Shown: one piece after another, positions 24,337 through 32,972 of the stretch
How positions within the stretch are numbered: the stretch's first letter is position 1
How the letters are laid out: each line of letters opens with the position of its first letter
DNA from: Chloroflexota bacterium
GTDB lineage: Bacteria; Chloroflexota; Anaerolineae; Promineifilales; Promineifilaceae
Direction of reading: 5' to 3'
Assembly: GCA_013112725.1 (NCBI GenBank)
Contig: JABFFZ010000029.1
Coordinates: forward strand, 1 to 57,646
DNA length: 57,646 nt
Notes under the pieces: model-generated
The model's database searches: none
What the model was told of the DNA's origin: nothing
Seen by the model: the letters and a program-made list of their open reading frames with translations, nothing else
Made by a program: the position numbers and the translations under genes

Positions 24337-25452
24337 TAGGAGCTGGTCATAGATGGCGATGGTTTCCTGAGCGGCGCGCGCCCAGCTAAATTGGGCGGCC
24401 TGGGCGAAGCCAAGTTGTTGGCGGTGGTGGTACTCGTCTTTGTCGGTGAGCAGGCGGTGGATCACGGCCGTCATCTCCTCTACATTTTCCGGGTCAAAAT
24501 AGACCGCTGCGGCGCCGCCCACTTCTGGGTGGCTGCTGGTGCGGCTGGCGGCCACCACCTGCCCACAGGCCATATGTTCCAGGATGGGCAGGCCAAAGCC
24601 TTCATACAGGCTGGGCTGCACGGCCAGGTCGGCGGCGGCCAGGATGGCTGGTAAGTCTTCATCGGGAATCCAGCCCAGGGTGTGTACGGCCGTTTGCAAG
24701 CCATCCCGCTCAATCTTGGCAAAGAAATCATCATACAGCCACCCTTTGCCCCCGACCAGGACGAGGGATAAATTGGGGAGGGTCTGGTGGAGAGTGCGGA
24801 GCGCATCAAGCAGCCGGTTGAGATTTTTACGCGGCTCGATGGTGCTCAGGTGTACAAGGAACCTTTCAGGTAACTGGTATGTCTGTCTGATGTGGGCGAC
24901 CCTGGTCGGGGGCGAGGGTTGGAATAGGGAAGAGGGCGCCTCATACACAACGTGAATTTTAGCCGGGTCAATGCCATATTGTTTGACGATGTCTTGCTTT
25001 GTTGCCTGCGAAACGGCAATGATGGCGTCGGCGCGGCGGCAATATAGCGGCATGGCCAGGTTCAGATACCAGTGGTTGAGCTTCTTGTGGTAGATGGGAA
25101 ACAGTTTGTAGATGAGATCATGCACGGTGAGGACGGTGGGAATGCCAGGCAATGGCAGGAGTAGATGTTCGGTGCTGTGGAACAGGCGGACATCAGGGAT
25201 GAGCCGGTTAAAGCCGATATGCGCCCAATGTCCGGCCAGCACGGCGGCACGCCAGGGTTTGTAGTTGCAGCGGATGGTTCGTTGGGGAATGTGGGGAGGG
25301 AGGATGTGGGGGTAACGGCCGTTTTTGCCCAGATTATAAAAGAGGGCAAACCGTTCAGGTTGAGACTGAATGAGGGCCGAGGCCAATGATTCGCTGTAAC
25401 GCCCCAACCCGGTTTTGCTGTGGACGGCGGCGGAGATGTCTATGTAGTCCAT
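24328..25452 (-). CDS. Glycosyltransferase family 4 protein
   Basis: A 374-residue GT-B glycosyltransferase of the GT4 type. The N-terminal domain carries DISAAVHSKTGLGRYSESLA, a glycine-rich loop. Later come HSTEHLLLPLPGIPTVLTVHDL and the E-x7-E motif at YEGFGLPILEHMACGQ, which binds the sugar nucleotide. It acts at the cytoplasmic face, probably in polysaccharide or glycolipid assembly, together with the epimerase just upstream and the DUF2723 protein just downstream on the same strand. No clear ribosome-binding site is seen before the ATG, which abuts the array at 25454-25524. Confidence 0.9.
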   Translation of the reverse strand: MDYIDISAAVHSKTGLGRYSESLASALIQSQPERFALFYNLGKNGRYPHILPPHIPQRTIRCNYKPWRAAVLAGHWAHIGFNRLIPDVRLFHSTEHLLLPLPGIPTVLTVHDLIYKLFPIYHKKLNHWYLNLAMPLYCRRADAIIAVSQATKQDIVKQYGIDPAKIHVVYEAPSSLFQPSPPTRVAHIRQTYQLPERFLVHLSTIEPRKNLNRLLDALRTLHQTLPNLSLVLVGGKGWLYDDFFAKIERDGLQTAVHTLGWIPDEDLPAILAAADLAVQPSLYEGFGLPILEHMACGQVVAASRTSSHPEVGGAAAVYFDPENVEEMTAVIHRLLTDKDEYHHRQQLGFAQAAQFSWARAAQETIAIYDQLLQK

Positions 25453-25453
25453 G

Positions 25454-25524
25454 AATCGTAACCCGGAAATCGTAATCCGTAATCCGTTTCTCTGTTTACG
25501 GATTACGGTTCACGGCTTACGGAT
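25454..25524. repeat. 7-bp-period inverted array, ATCCGTA words
   Basis: AATCGTA, ACCCGGA, AATCGTA, ATCCGTA, ATCCGTT on the left; TTACGGA, TTACGGT, TCACGGC, TTACGGA on the right. The halves are reverse complements. It fills the gap between the epimerase stop (25517, inside the array) and the glycosyltransferase start (25452). Confidence 0.85.
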
Positions 25525-26467
25525 GTTGTTCCCACCAATCCAACGACCAGGCCACGGCTTTGGCAATACCTTCACGCAGCGGGGTTTTGGGGGTGTAGTC
25601 CAGCAGGGCGCGGGCCTTGCCCACATTGGCCACGTAATGGGTGACTTCACCCACGCGGGAGGGTTCGATGGTCATGTGTGGTGTTTTGCCCAGTTCTTCG
25701 CCGATGAAACGGGCCATGTCTACCAGGCTGTTGCCCTGCCCGTAAGCCAGGTTGATGGTGTGGTTGGCGATCTGACCGCTGACCAATCGCTCAATGCCCC
25801 GGTAGACGCCGCTGACGCAGTCATCAATGTAGGTGAAGTCCAGCACTTTGTCCTGGCCGTAAATGGTAATGGGACGGCCGTGCTGAATTTCGCGGATGAA
25901 GTAGGGGATGACCCGTAACATGCGCTCGATGTCGTTGTCGTAACGGCCGTAGACGTTGCTAAAGCGAAATACCAGATAGTTCAGCCCATAGCATTGGGCA
26001 TAGGCGTAAATAAGCGCCTCGCCGGAGATTTTGCTGGCGGAATAGGGGCTTTCCGTAAAAGCAAAGTCGGCGTAGGACTCTTCGGTTATGTAGCGGTGGA
26101 TGTCGCCATACACTTCTCGCGAACTGCTAAAGATGATGGGGATATTGTGCTGGCGGCAAAATTCCAACACGTTAAAGGTCATAGTGATGTTTTCCAGGGC
26201 GCGGTGGGGCTGCTGCACCAGTTCATGCACTTTGGCATGAGCGGCAAAGTGGACGACGGCGTCCAGGTCGGGCGGATATTCTACATTGCCGATGCCCTTG
26301 TCAAAATCACGGTAGGGGGCGCTCAGATCTTGCAGCAGGGTTTCAATGGCGGGCGTCCAGGCGTTCGGCCGTTTGTCTATGCCAAAAACGTAGTGGCCTC
26401 TTTCTTGCAGGTAGAGACCCAGGTTGGTGCCAATTTGGCCGCTGGAGCCGGTGATCAAGATGCGCAT
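25517..26467 (-). CDS. NAD-dependent epimerase/dehydratase
   Basis: A 316-residue extended short-chain dehydrogenase of the nucleotide-sugar epimerase type. The N-terminal NAD motif is ITGSSGQIGTNLG (G-x-x-G-x-x-G). The active site has Ser in SSSREVYGD and the Y-x-x-x-K motif in SPYSASKISGE. FRFSNVYGRYDND and YIDDCVSGVYRG are typical of UDP-glucose 4-epimerase relatives. It probably makes or changes a UDP-sugar for the glycosyltransferase gene that follows on the same strand. Substrate unknown. Its 3' end lies in the array at 25454-25524. Confidence 0.9.
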   Translation of the reverse strand: MRILITGSSGQIGTNLGLYLQERGHYVFGIDKRPNAWTPAIETLLQDLSAPYRDFDKGIGNVEYPPDLDAVVHFAAHAKVHELVQQPHRALENITMTFNVLEFCRQHNIPIIFSSSREVYGDIHRYITEESYADFAFTESPYSASKISGEALIYAYAQCYGLNYLVFRFSNVYGRYDNDIERMLRVIPYFIREIQHGRPITIYGQDKVLDFTYIDDCVSGVYRGIERLVSGQIANHTINLAYGQGNSLVDMARFIGEELGKTPHMTIEPSRVGEVTHYVANVGKARALLDYTPKTPLREGIAKAVAWSLDWWEQHP

Positions 26468-26539
26468 CGTTGTGTTGTTTCCTCTATTTATTTTATGCGG
26501 CGCATTGTAGAGCGGATTTAGGCAATGGACAAGTTGGCG

Positions 26540-27667
26540 TTATGTTAAGTTTTTAGTTCGGAGTTCGGTGGAGGAAATATCCAGGCGGAAAGGCAGCGGT
26601 TGGAAGAGGCTGCCGAACTGGGCCTGGACAGGCAGGTCGGATATGTTGTGGAAGAGGCCATCCGCCCCTAAGCGCCCGGCGACAAGGAAGGTGTTACCGA
26701 GCGATTGAATTTCACGCAGGGCGGCAAGAAGGTTGTCCGGGTTGTCCTGGTAGAAGCGCGGTTGCAGGATGCGCACGGCCGTGTCATACCCCACCACAAA
26801 GGGGATACCCGAATAGAGCCGCGCCTTTTCCAAAAATGTGGGAGCGGCGCTGGCAAAAATAGGCCAGCGCCCGGCGAATTGGGCCATCCGGTTGAGCAGG
26901 GTTTCGGGTGAGAGCGCGGGTTTGTCGGCGTTCACGGCCGTGCATTCAAACGTCACCGGGACGCCCAGGTAATGGCTGGCGGTCTGCGCCAATTGGATGT
27001 GCCCCTGGTGCAGCGGGTTGAATGCGCCGGAGAGGACGGCAGCAGGCGGGGTGGTGAGGATACGGCCGTCGGCGCTGATGCCGAAGTAAGCTGTTTTCTG
27101 GTTGGTGACTTGCCGGGCATAATGGGCATAGTCTGTTTCGGAAATCGTCAGATTGTCCGCAGGTAACAAATCCAGCACCAAACGTTCAGGCAGGGACATT
27201 GCCTGCGCCAGGCAATTTAACATAAGATTACTTATGAGTCGCTCTTCTTCCTCCCGGCTGCGCGCGCCTTTGGTCAGGTGCAGGTCTTGGGTCATCAGGT
27301 TTTGAGGCTGCCAGGCGGCGATGTGGGCATGATGCTCGCCCCGTTTGGGGTAATCCGTGGTGATGGTGGCAGAGCAGGCCAGACCGAGGACAGTGGCAGC
27401 CGGGGCTAAAACACGGGCGCGTGAAAGGGCGCAACCGGCCAAGCATACGGCCGTGTCTTGGGCGACATATTTTGCCGGGGTGTATCCCAGAAAGTTATCA
27501 AAAGAGGCGGCGCTATACGGGACGATGGCTTCCAGTAAGGTCCGGCTGGCCCCAGCTACCGCCAATAAATCGGCCAATGCCTGTGCGCCAGCCCCCGCTG
27601 TGACTAAAACAATCTGCTGCGGGTTATGGTGAATGGCAGTAATCAGGCGGCGTGTCTGGTCATTCAT
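26540..27667 (-). CDS. CinA-C-like domain fused to a NadD-like nucleotidyltransferase
   Basis: A 375-residue two-domain protein. The N-terminal ~155 residues resemble the CinA C-terminal domain, an amidase-like fold that acts on nicotinamide nucleotide (VTAGAGAQALADLLAVAGAS, YAAEDTAVCLAGCA-like segment). The C-terminal ~180 residues are a cytidylyltransferase-like domain: AAVLSGAFNPLHQGHIQLA carries the G-x-F-N-P-x-H-x-G-H motif and ISSTELR ends the active site, as in NadD. A role in NAD precursor recycling is plausible but not shown. The ATG at 27667 overlaps the end of the upstream YhaM-like gene by 8 bp, a translational-coupling arrangement. Confidence 0.78.
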   Translation of the reverse strand: MNDQTRRLITAIHHNPQQIVLVTAGAGAQALADLLAVAGASRTLLEAIVPYSAASFDNFLGYTPAKYVAQDTAVCLAGCALSRARVLAPAATVLGLACSATITTDYPKRGEHHAHIAAWQPQNLMTQDLHLTKGARSREEEERLISNLMLNCLAQAMSLPERLVLDLLPADNLTISETDYAHYARQVTNQKTAYFGISADGRILTTPPAAVLSGAFNPLHQGHIQLAQTASHYLGVPVTFECTAVNADKPALSPETLLNRMAQFAGRWPIFASAAPTFLEKARLYSGIPFVVGYDTAVRILQPRFYQDNPDNLLAALREIQSLGNTFLVAGRLGADGLFHNISDLPVQAQFGSLFQPLPFRLDISSTELRTKNLT

Positions 27668-28652
27668 GGTCCGCGGCGCCGGATTCGGCCCGTGAGGAGC
27701 GGGGGTAGTCGTTGGGGTAGCGTAGTTCTGTGCCAAACATGGGGCTTGCTTTGGCCGTCCAGTCGTTTTGGCTCACATCGTCATTCAAATGGTCAAAGTA
27801 GCCTTGTATCCGGCTGTCCAGCAAATCAATTTGGTGCAGCAAAATGGCTTCAAGTGTTTTGGGAGTGATGGGTGATCCCCATTCCAATGTGCCATGATGG
27901 GAAGTGACCAGGTGGATGAGCTGGCGCAAATCTTCATCGGAAATGGCGTCGAGTGTGTGTGCGGCCTGTTCGATCAGCACCACCGCCCGCACAATATGGC
28001 CGACAAGACGGCCGTCGTCCGAAAAAGAAAACCCCTGTGCCACATCATACTCAATTGCTTTGCCTATGTCGTGCAGCAGTGCGCCTGTCACCAGCAAGTC
28101 ACGGTTCACGTGAGGGTAATGATCGGCCAATGTATGCGCCAGATTGGCCATGCTCAGGCTGTGTTCCAATAAACCGCCCAGGTAGGCATGGTGCATTTTG
28201 CGAGCGGCAGGGGCAATGGAAAATTGATGCAGAAAGACAGTATCCGCTAACAGGAGTTGTGTCACCAGGGCGCGCCAGGGTTCGGCCAACAAACCAACAA
28301 TATCCTTCAATTCAGCCACCAGCACCTCACGGGGGCGGGAACTGGTGGGCAAGAAGGCGGCTAAATCCGGATTGAGACATTCATTTAGATCGGTGATAGT
28401 AATTTGCAAGCTGTCCTTGTAGTTATTGATGCGCCCGGTGACGAGGACAATATGGCCGGGTTGTGCCCAGCGAAAGACATATTCAGGCACATCCCAGTAG
28501 ACAAAAGTTACCTGGCCAGACTTATCCCGCAGATTGCCTAATAGGTAGTCACGGCCGTCTTTCGTTTTGCGGGTGATGGCATCCTGCAATAGAAATGGTT
28601 CGTGTTCTAGCACGTTTCCGGCTTGCAAATCGCTTACAAATGTTTTTTTCAC
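27660..28652 (-). CDS. YhaM-like 3'-5' exoribonuclease (OB + HD domains)
   Basis: A 330-residue protein of the YhaM type, an exoribonuclease acting on RNA or single-stranded DNA from the 3' end. The N-terminal OB-fold-like part contains LGNLRDKSGQVTFVYWDVPE and GHIVLVTGRI. The HD domain has HHAYLGGLLEHSLSM, LVTGALLHDIGKAIEY and HLVTSHHG, which provide His and Asp metal ligands. It is divergent from ubiX and overlaps the next gene by 8 bp. A promoter with an upstream ACGGCCGT (28651) is likely but not resolved. Confidence 0.86.
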   Translation of the reverse strand: MKKTFVSDLQAGNVLEHEPFLLQDAITRKTKDGRDYLLGNLRDKSGQVTFVYWDVPEYVFRWAQPGHIVLVTGRINNYKDSLQITITDLNECLNPDLAAFLPTSSRPREVLVAELKDIVGLLAEPWRALVTQLLLADTVFLHQFSIAPAARKMHHAYLGGLLEHSLSMANLAHTLADHYPHVNRDLLVTGALLHDIGKAIEYDVAQGFSFSDDGRLVGHIVRAVVLIEQAAHTLDAISDEDLRQLIHLVTSHHGTLEWGSPITPKTLEAILLHQIDLLDSRIQGYFDHLNDDVSQNDWTAKASPMFGTELRYPNDYPRSSRAESGAADHE

Positions 28653-28784
28653 GGCCGTTTTCTCCTGAGTCGTTTGATGAGATTGTAGAGGGATTTAACT
28701 TTTCTGGCTACAATCTATCCTAAAGGGGCAGCCCGTGTGGTTTCCCTGAACCAGAAAGGGCATGATCAAAAAAGAGAGCATACG

Positions 28785-29363
28785 ATGAAAAAAATAATAG
28801 TCGGCATAACCGGGGCGAGCGGCGTCATCTATGGCATTCGCTTATTAGAAGTGCTGCGTACTGTGCCTGACGTGGAAACGCATCTGGTGATGAGCAGCGC
28901 CGCCGGAATCACCATCAGTTTAGAAACAGCCTTTACCCCGGAACAGGTGGTAGCCCTGGCCGACGTGCAATACCGTTTTATGGACATTGCGGCTGCTATT
29001 TCTTCTGGCTCTTTTAAGACGGATGGTATGGTTGTTGTACCCTGCTCTATGAAGACGTTGGCCGGGATTGCCCATTCATTTAGCGATAATTTGCTGTTGC
29101 GGGCGGCCGATGTGGTGTTAAAAGAGCGCCGCCGGTTGCTCATTGTTCCCCGTGAAACACCGCTGCACTTAGGCCATTTGCGGCTGATGGTGCAGGCGAC
29201 GGAGCTTGGGGCCATTGTGGTGCCCCCCATGCCGGCCTTTTATCACAAACCACAATCGGTGATGGCTATTATCGATCAGACGGTGAACCGGCTGTGTGAT
29301 CTGCTAGACATTACCCTGCCCAAAGATTTGTTTGATCGCTGGCAGGGTGCAAAAGGTGAGTGA
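28785..29363 (+). CDS. ubiX: Flavin prenyltransferase UbiX
   Basis: A 192-residue protein of the UbiX/Pad1 family, which prenylates FMN to supply the cofactor of UbiD-type decarboxylases. The sequence shows KKIIVGITGASGVIYGIRL at the start, VVVPCSMKTLAGIAHSFSDN and ERRRLLIVPRETPLH (substrate loop), all typical. No ubiD gene is in the window. The ATG at 28785 is chosen because the longer frame to 28737 lacks the family start. The PPOX-like gene follows with a gap of one base, so the two are probably coupled. Confidence 0.92.
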   Translation: MKKIIVGITGASGVIYGIRLLEVLRTVPDVETHLVMSSAAGITISLETAFTPEQVVALADVQYRFMDIAAAISSGSFKTDGMVVVPCSMKTLAGIAHSFSDNLLLRAADVVLKERRRLLIVPRETPLHLGHLRLMVQATELGAIVVPPMPAFYHKPQSVMAIIDQTVNRLCDLLDITLPKDLFDRWQGAKGE

Positions 29364-29364
29364 C

Positions 29365-29847
29365 ATGCCAGGGCGCCAAGCACTATTACGCGCCGAAACA
29401 TTGGCCTATATGCGGAGCCACCGGGTGATGACGTTGGCGACAATGGGCGCAGCGGGGGTGTGGGCAACGGCCGTGTTCTACGTGAACGATGGTTTTGACC
29501 TCTACTTCCTCACGGCGGGGCACACCCGGCATGGGCATAATATAGGGGCGCGGGCGGTAATAGCTGCCGCCATTCAGGAAGATTATCGGGATTGGGATAG
29601 CATCAAGGGGATTCAGTTAGAAGGTGAGGTGGTACTGTTGGCGGGAGATGACCGGGACACGGCCGTGAGTCTTTATACACAAAAATATCCCTTCATTACC
29701 CAGGCTGACGTCACCATGCAAGCGGCGCTGGCAAAAGTGAACTGGTACCGCCTGCGGCCTGACCGTCTCTATTTCATTGATAACAGCAAGGGGTTAGGCC
29801 ATCGTGATGAAGTTGATCTGAACTGGTGGCAGGTGGCAGGTGGCTAG
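29365..29847 (+). CDS. Pyridoxamine 5'-phosphate oxidase-like (FMN-binding) protein
   Basis: A 160-residue split-barrel protein of the PPOX-like flavin-binding family. Seen are VMTLATMGAAGVWATAVFYV, LYFLTAGHTRHGHNI and IKGIQLEGEVVLL. The C-terminal NWYRLRPDRLYFIDNSKGLG is typical. The reaction is unknown; members bind FMN or F420 or heme. The ATG at 29365 follows the ubiX stop by one base. The last codons and the stop lie inside a 7-bp-period array that starts at 29825 and encodes the WWQVAGG end. Confidence 0.85.
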   Translation: MPGRQALLRAETLAYMRSHRVMTLATMGAAGVWATAVFYVNDGFDLYFLTAGHTRHGHNIGARAVIAAAIQEDYRDWDSIKGIQLEGEVVLLAGDDRDTAVSLYTQKYPFITQADVTMQAALAKVNWYRLRPDRLYFIDNSKGLGHRDEVDLNWWQVAGG

Positions 29848-29874
29848 TGGCTGGTGCCAGCCACCAGCCACTAC
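29825..29874. repeat. 7-bp-period inverted array, GGTGGCA words
   Basis: GGTGGCA, GGTGGCA, GGTGGCT, AGTGGCT on the left; CAGCCACCAGCCACTA on the right. TAGTGGCTGG pairs with CCAGCCACTA. It contains the stop codon of the PPOX-like gene and sits between it and the convergent NYN gene. Confidence 0.85.
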
Positions 29875-29885
29875 TTACCAAAGAG

Positions 29886-31115
29886 TCAGCTTTCCCCCGG
29901 TTCATAGGTTTTCATCACTACTTTCAAGTAGCGCACATGGCCGGGAGTGTAGTAAAGGGCGATGGCCGCTTCTTCCAGATCAAAGGGTTCGGAAAGCGCT
30001 AACATTTCCTGCAAATAGGCCGCATCACAGCGCATGACCGCTTCCTGAAACGCTTTTTCGCCTTTGACTTCCAGCAGCAAGGGGGCGGTGGACAGGGATT
30101 TGCTTTTCAAGGTGCGAATGACCTGCGCCCGCCGTGCCACCAGCAAGATGGCATTGGCCGTGTTTTTAGAGATATCCTTGTTTTCCCGCTCGTATTTCTC
30201 TGCCAGAATGTCAATCAATTCACGCCAGCGCAATTGATCGTTCTGCTGCAAATTGACGATTATGTCTTTTAGGATAAGGAACCGTTGCTCCACCGGCACA
30301 ATACGCAGGCGGGCTTTTTTGAGCTGGCTGCGGTACCGTTCGTGCAACGGCCGTGGCTGCTCCTGTTTTTGTGGGCGGCAGACATAAAGGGTGGTGCTCA
30401 CCTGTTTGATTTCCAGGATATGGCTGAATTTTTCCAGAAATTTGCGAAAACTGCCTTCGGCATAGGAGCTTTTGTCAAATGCGCCATTGCTTAAATATGA
30501 GAGGGCCTGGCGCAACACGCTGGCGCGCACCTGGGTTTCTTCGGTTAATAAGCGGTCTACGGCCGTTTGTACCAACAGTTCCACCTGGGCATCATTTAAT
30601 TTGGTCGAAGGCACAATCTCTTCATAATACACATACTCATCACACAAACTAACAAAGCTCTTGCTGGCGGTGTGCCGCAGGCCCAGGCCGATCACATGTT
30701 TGCCCCGCTTGCGCAGCGACTGCACTAACGGTGTAAAATCCCGGTCGCCGGTAATGAGGACATACGTGCTGTACTGATGCCCATCAATCAGGGTGTCCAT
30801 CGTGTCTACCACAATTTGCATGTCCGCCAGATTTTTGCTGAAGTTGTTGATGCGAATGGTGGACTGCGTGGAAAAGCCGGCGACGGCCAAATCTTTCATC
30901 AACTGTTGGTTCTGCCGCCAATCGCCATAGGAACGCCGCAGGACGATACGGCCGTGTGTCATCCGTTTGATCTGATCGAGTATGAGATTGATGTCAAAGG
31001 TTAAATTGGCTTGCTTGGCCCCAATTACCAGATTGTCTAAATCTAAAAAAACAGCAACATCAATCGTGTTTGTATTACCCGTTGCTGGTTGGCTATCTGT
31101 TGACCCGTCGTTCAT
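29886..31115 (-). CDS. NYN-domain (LabA-like) RNA-processing-type protein
   Basis: A 409-residue protein with an N-terminal NYN (PIN-like) nuclease domain: VAVFLDLDNLVIGAKQ supplies the first Asp pair, and KNLADMQIVVDTMDTL and YVLITGDRDFTPLVQSLRKR supply the others. The C-terminal region holds two helical modules (LLVQTAVDRLLTEETQVRAS and FRKFLEKFSHILEIKQVS) like OST-HTH/LOTUS domains that bind RNA. A cytoplasmic RNA endonuclease or RNA-binding role is inferred. It converges with the PPOX-like gene and is divergent from the gene at 31283. Confidence 0.86.
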   Translation of the reverse strand: MNDGSTDSQPATGNTNTIDVAVFLDLDNLVIGAKQANLTFDINLILDQIKRMTHGRIVLRRSYGDWRQNQQLMKDLAVAGFSTQSTIRINNFSKNLADMQIVVDTMDTLIDGHQYSTYVLITGDRDFTPLVQSLRKRGKHVIGLGLRHTASKSFVSLCDEYVYYEEIVPSTKLNDAQVELLVQTAVDRLLTEETQVRASVLRQALSYLSNGAFDKSSYAEGSFRKFLEKFSHILEIKQVSTTLYVCRPQKQEQPRPLHERYRSQLKKARLRIVPVEQRFLILKDIIVNLQQNDQLRWRELIDILAEKYERENKDISKNTANAILLVARRAQVIRTLKSKSLSTAPLLLEVKGEKAFQEAVMRCDAAYLQEMLALSEPFDLEEAAIALYYTPGHVRYLKVVMKTYEPGES

Positions 31116-31245
31116 GCGATTTCAGCCGGATTCTCCCGATCTCACTTTATGCTAATTCTACTCTAATCATTCGTTCCCGCAATTGTTTCCCGTGAAACAT
31201 GGCAGTTTACACTTTGCCATATTCGTGTTACCATAATGTTGTTTG

Positions 31246-31251
31246 TATAAT
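31246..31251 (+). promoter_or_regulatory. Candidate -10 box TATAAT
   Basis: A perfect TATAAT lies 37 bp upstream of the start codon of the small membrane protein at 31283. The region 17 bp further upstream (TCGTGT) does not match a -35 box well, so only the -10 element is proposed. Confidence 0.4.
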
Positions 31252-31282
31252 ATGTCAACTTGATGCGCAACTGGAGGTCAAA

Positions 31283-31894
31283 ATGAACGAAAGAAGTAAC
31301 TGGGTATGGGAAGGAAAACCCTGGGAGGCGTTCAAATCGTTTGCCATCATCTTTTCCTTTGTATTGAACTTCATTCTCTTAATTGTGTTATTACTGATGG
31401 GGCCACTGATATTCCCCGTCATCCTCAACAACACGGTGGAACCAATTGTTAGTGGGCTAAATGACAGTTTTGTTTTAATGAGTAATGCCACCATTTCTAC
31501 CACCATTCCTCTGGACAAAGACCTGCAATTGAACACAACCATCCCTCTTTCGACGACGACTGATGTGCGGATCATTGAAGATGTGCCCCTGAGCGTAAAC
31601 GCCACCTTTGTTCTTCCGGCTGGCGGGGGCACCATCAATGGTACGGTGATTTTGGCGCTGCCCGCCAATACCGCGCTGCCCGTCGCGCTGAATCTGGATG
31701 TGCCTGTCAACCAGCCAGTACATGTTTCCACTGATGTGCCCGTGCAAATAAAACTCAGCGAAACTGACCTGGGTGTGCCCTTTGCCAAACTGCAAAACCT
31801 GTTTAACCCTCTGAATGACCTGGTGACAAACTTGCCCTCTTCTAACGAGGAGTTGGCGCAGCGCGCCTCTGGTGCGGTGCTGGAACCGCGCTAG
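31283..31894 (+). CDS. Small single-pass membrane protein of unknown function
   Basis: A 203-residue protein I do not recognise. An N-terminal hydrophilic stretch (MNERSNWVWEGKPWEAFKSF) is followed by one membrane segment (AIIFSFVLNFILLIVLLLMG). Then comes an exterior region rich in Thr, Val and Pro, with repeats of the type TTIPLDKDLQLNTTIPLS and LPVALNLDVPVNQPVHVSTD that look like beta strands. GGAGG lies 8 bp upstream of the ATG at 31283; the longer frame from 31199 lacks one. It contains no ACGGCCGT and is followed after 35 bp by the methyltransferase gene. Confidence 0.7.
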   Translation: MNERSNWVWEGKPWEAFKSFAIIFSFVLNFILLIVLLLMGPLIFPVILNNTVEPIVSGLNDSFVLMSNATISTTIPLDKDLQLNTTIPLSTTTDVRIIEDVPLSVNATFVLPAGGGTINGTVILALPANTALPVALNLDVPVNQPVHVSTDVPVQIKLSETDLGVPFAKLQNLFNPLNDLVTNLPSSNEELAQRASGAVLEPR

Positions 31895-31929
31895 GTTGCT
31901 GGCAGAAAATCGGGTTATAATCCGGCCCT

Positions 31930-32829
31930 ATGAGTGATACACCGCCCGTTTGTGATTATGAAGGTTCGGATTATCGGACGCGATTTTGGGAGGGGCAGGG
32001 CCGCGATTATGAAGATCAGGTTGAGCGCATCGCCTTACGCCGCTTAATGCCCCCCACCGGGGAGACGTTAATTGAAATTGGGGCGGGCTACGGCCGTCTT
32101 GCCAACGAATATCACGGTTACAATCAAGTCGTTCTCTTTGACTACTCCCGCTCCCTGCTGCGCGAAGCCAAGGCGCATCTGGGCGACGATCCCCGCTTTC
32201 TCTACGTCGCCGGCAACTGGTACAATATGCCCTTTGTGGACGGCCTGTTTTCAACGATGGTACAAATCCGTACTCTGCATCATGCCGCCGATGTGCCCGC
32301 CTTATTTCACGAATTGGCGCGCATTGCCCGGCCCCACGGCCGTTACATCCTGGAATTTGCCAACAAAAAAAACCTCAAAGCCATTGCCCGTTATGCGGCC
32401 CGCCGCCAGGATTGGTCCCCCTTTACCCCAGAGCCGGTAGAGTTTGCCGCCCTCAACTTTGACTTTCACCCGCAATGGATTCGCCAACAGTTATTGGCCG
32501 TTGGCTTTGCACCGCAGCGTGCCTTGACCGTTTCCCATTATCGCTTTGCGCCGCTGAAGAAAACTGTGCCTACTGGCTTGTTAGTCAAGCTAGATGCGCT
32601 CGCCCAACGCACGGGCAATTGGTGGCAGTTATCCCCCAGCGTTTTCCTGGAAGTACACCACCCGGCATCTGGCAGCCCAACAGCCCCCCACCATTTTTTC
32701 GCCTGCCCTACCTGCAAGACGCTGTTGGGTGCGATGGTGGACGGCCGTCTCGCCTGCCCCAACCCTGCCTGCGGCCACCAATGGCGTGTGGAAAACGGCC
32801 TCTACGATTTCAAAGAACCGCAAAATTAA
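31930..32829 (+). CDS. SAM-dependent methyltransferase with C-terminal zinc ribbon
   Basis: A 299-residue class I methyltransferase. The AdoMet-binding motif is LIEIGAGYGRLANEY, then VVLFDYSRSLLREAK, and LYVAGNWYNMPFVDGLF (Rossmann fold with the acidic loop). The C-terminal part has CPTCKTLLGAMVDGRLACPNPACGH, a Cys-rich ribbon like Trm112-type proteins. Substrate unknown; the ribbon suggests a macromolecular or partner-bound target. The gene starts 35 bp after the small membrane protein gene on the same strand. Confidence 0.86.
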   Translation: MSDTPPVCDYEGSDYRTRFWEGQGRDYEDQVERIALRRLMPPTGETLIEIGAGYGRLANEYHGYNQVVLFDYSRSLLREAKAHLGDDPRFLYVAGNWYNMPFVDGLFSTMVQIRTLHHAADVPALFHELARIARPHGRYILEFANKKNLKAIARYAARRQDWSPFTPEPVEFAALNFDFHPQWIRQQLLAVGFAPQRALTVSHYRFAPLKKTVPTGLLVKLDALAQRTGNWWQLSPSVFLEVHHPASGSPTAPHHFFACPTCKTLLGAMVDGRLACPNPACGHQWRVENGLYDFKEPQN

Positions 32830-32905
32830 CCACGGATGATACGGATAAAACGGATTAACACGAATTCTCATCCGTGAGAATCTGCACCATCCGTTTAATC
32901 TGTGG
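32826..32905. repeat. Inverted short-period array, ACGGAT/ATCCGT words
   Basis: CACGGATG, ATACGGAT, AAACGGAT on the left mirror ATCCGTG, CATCCGT and the TTAATCTGTGG end on the right, with a GAATTC centre. The array is just after the methyltransferase stop. The right-hand words also occur at 4612-4654. Confidence 0.8.
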
Positions 32906-32972
32906 CTCAATTTCCCCTCCTCCACACCATCACAATTTGCCCATGACGATATGCCGCCAGTAAACTTGGGGC

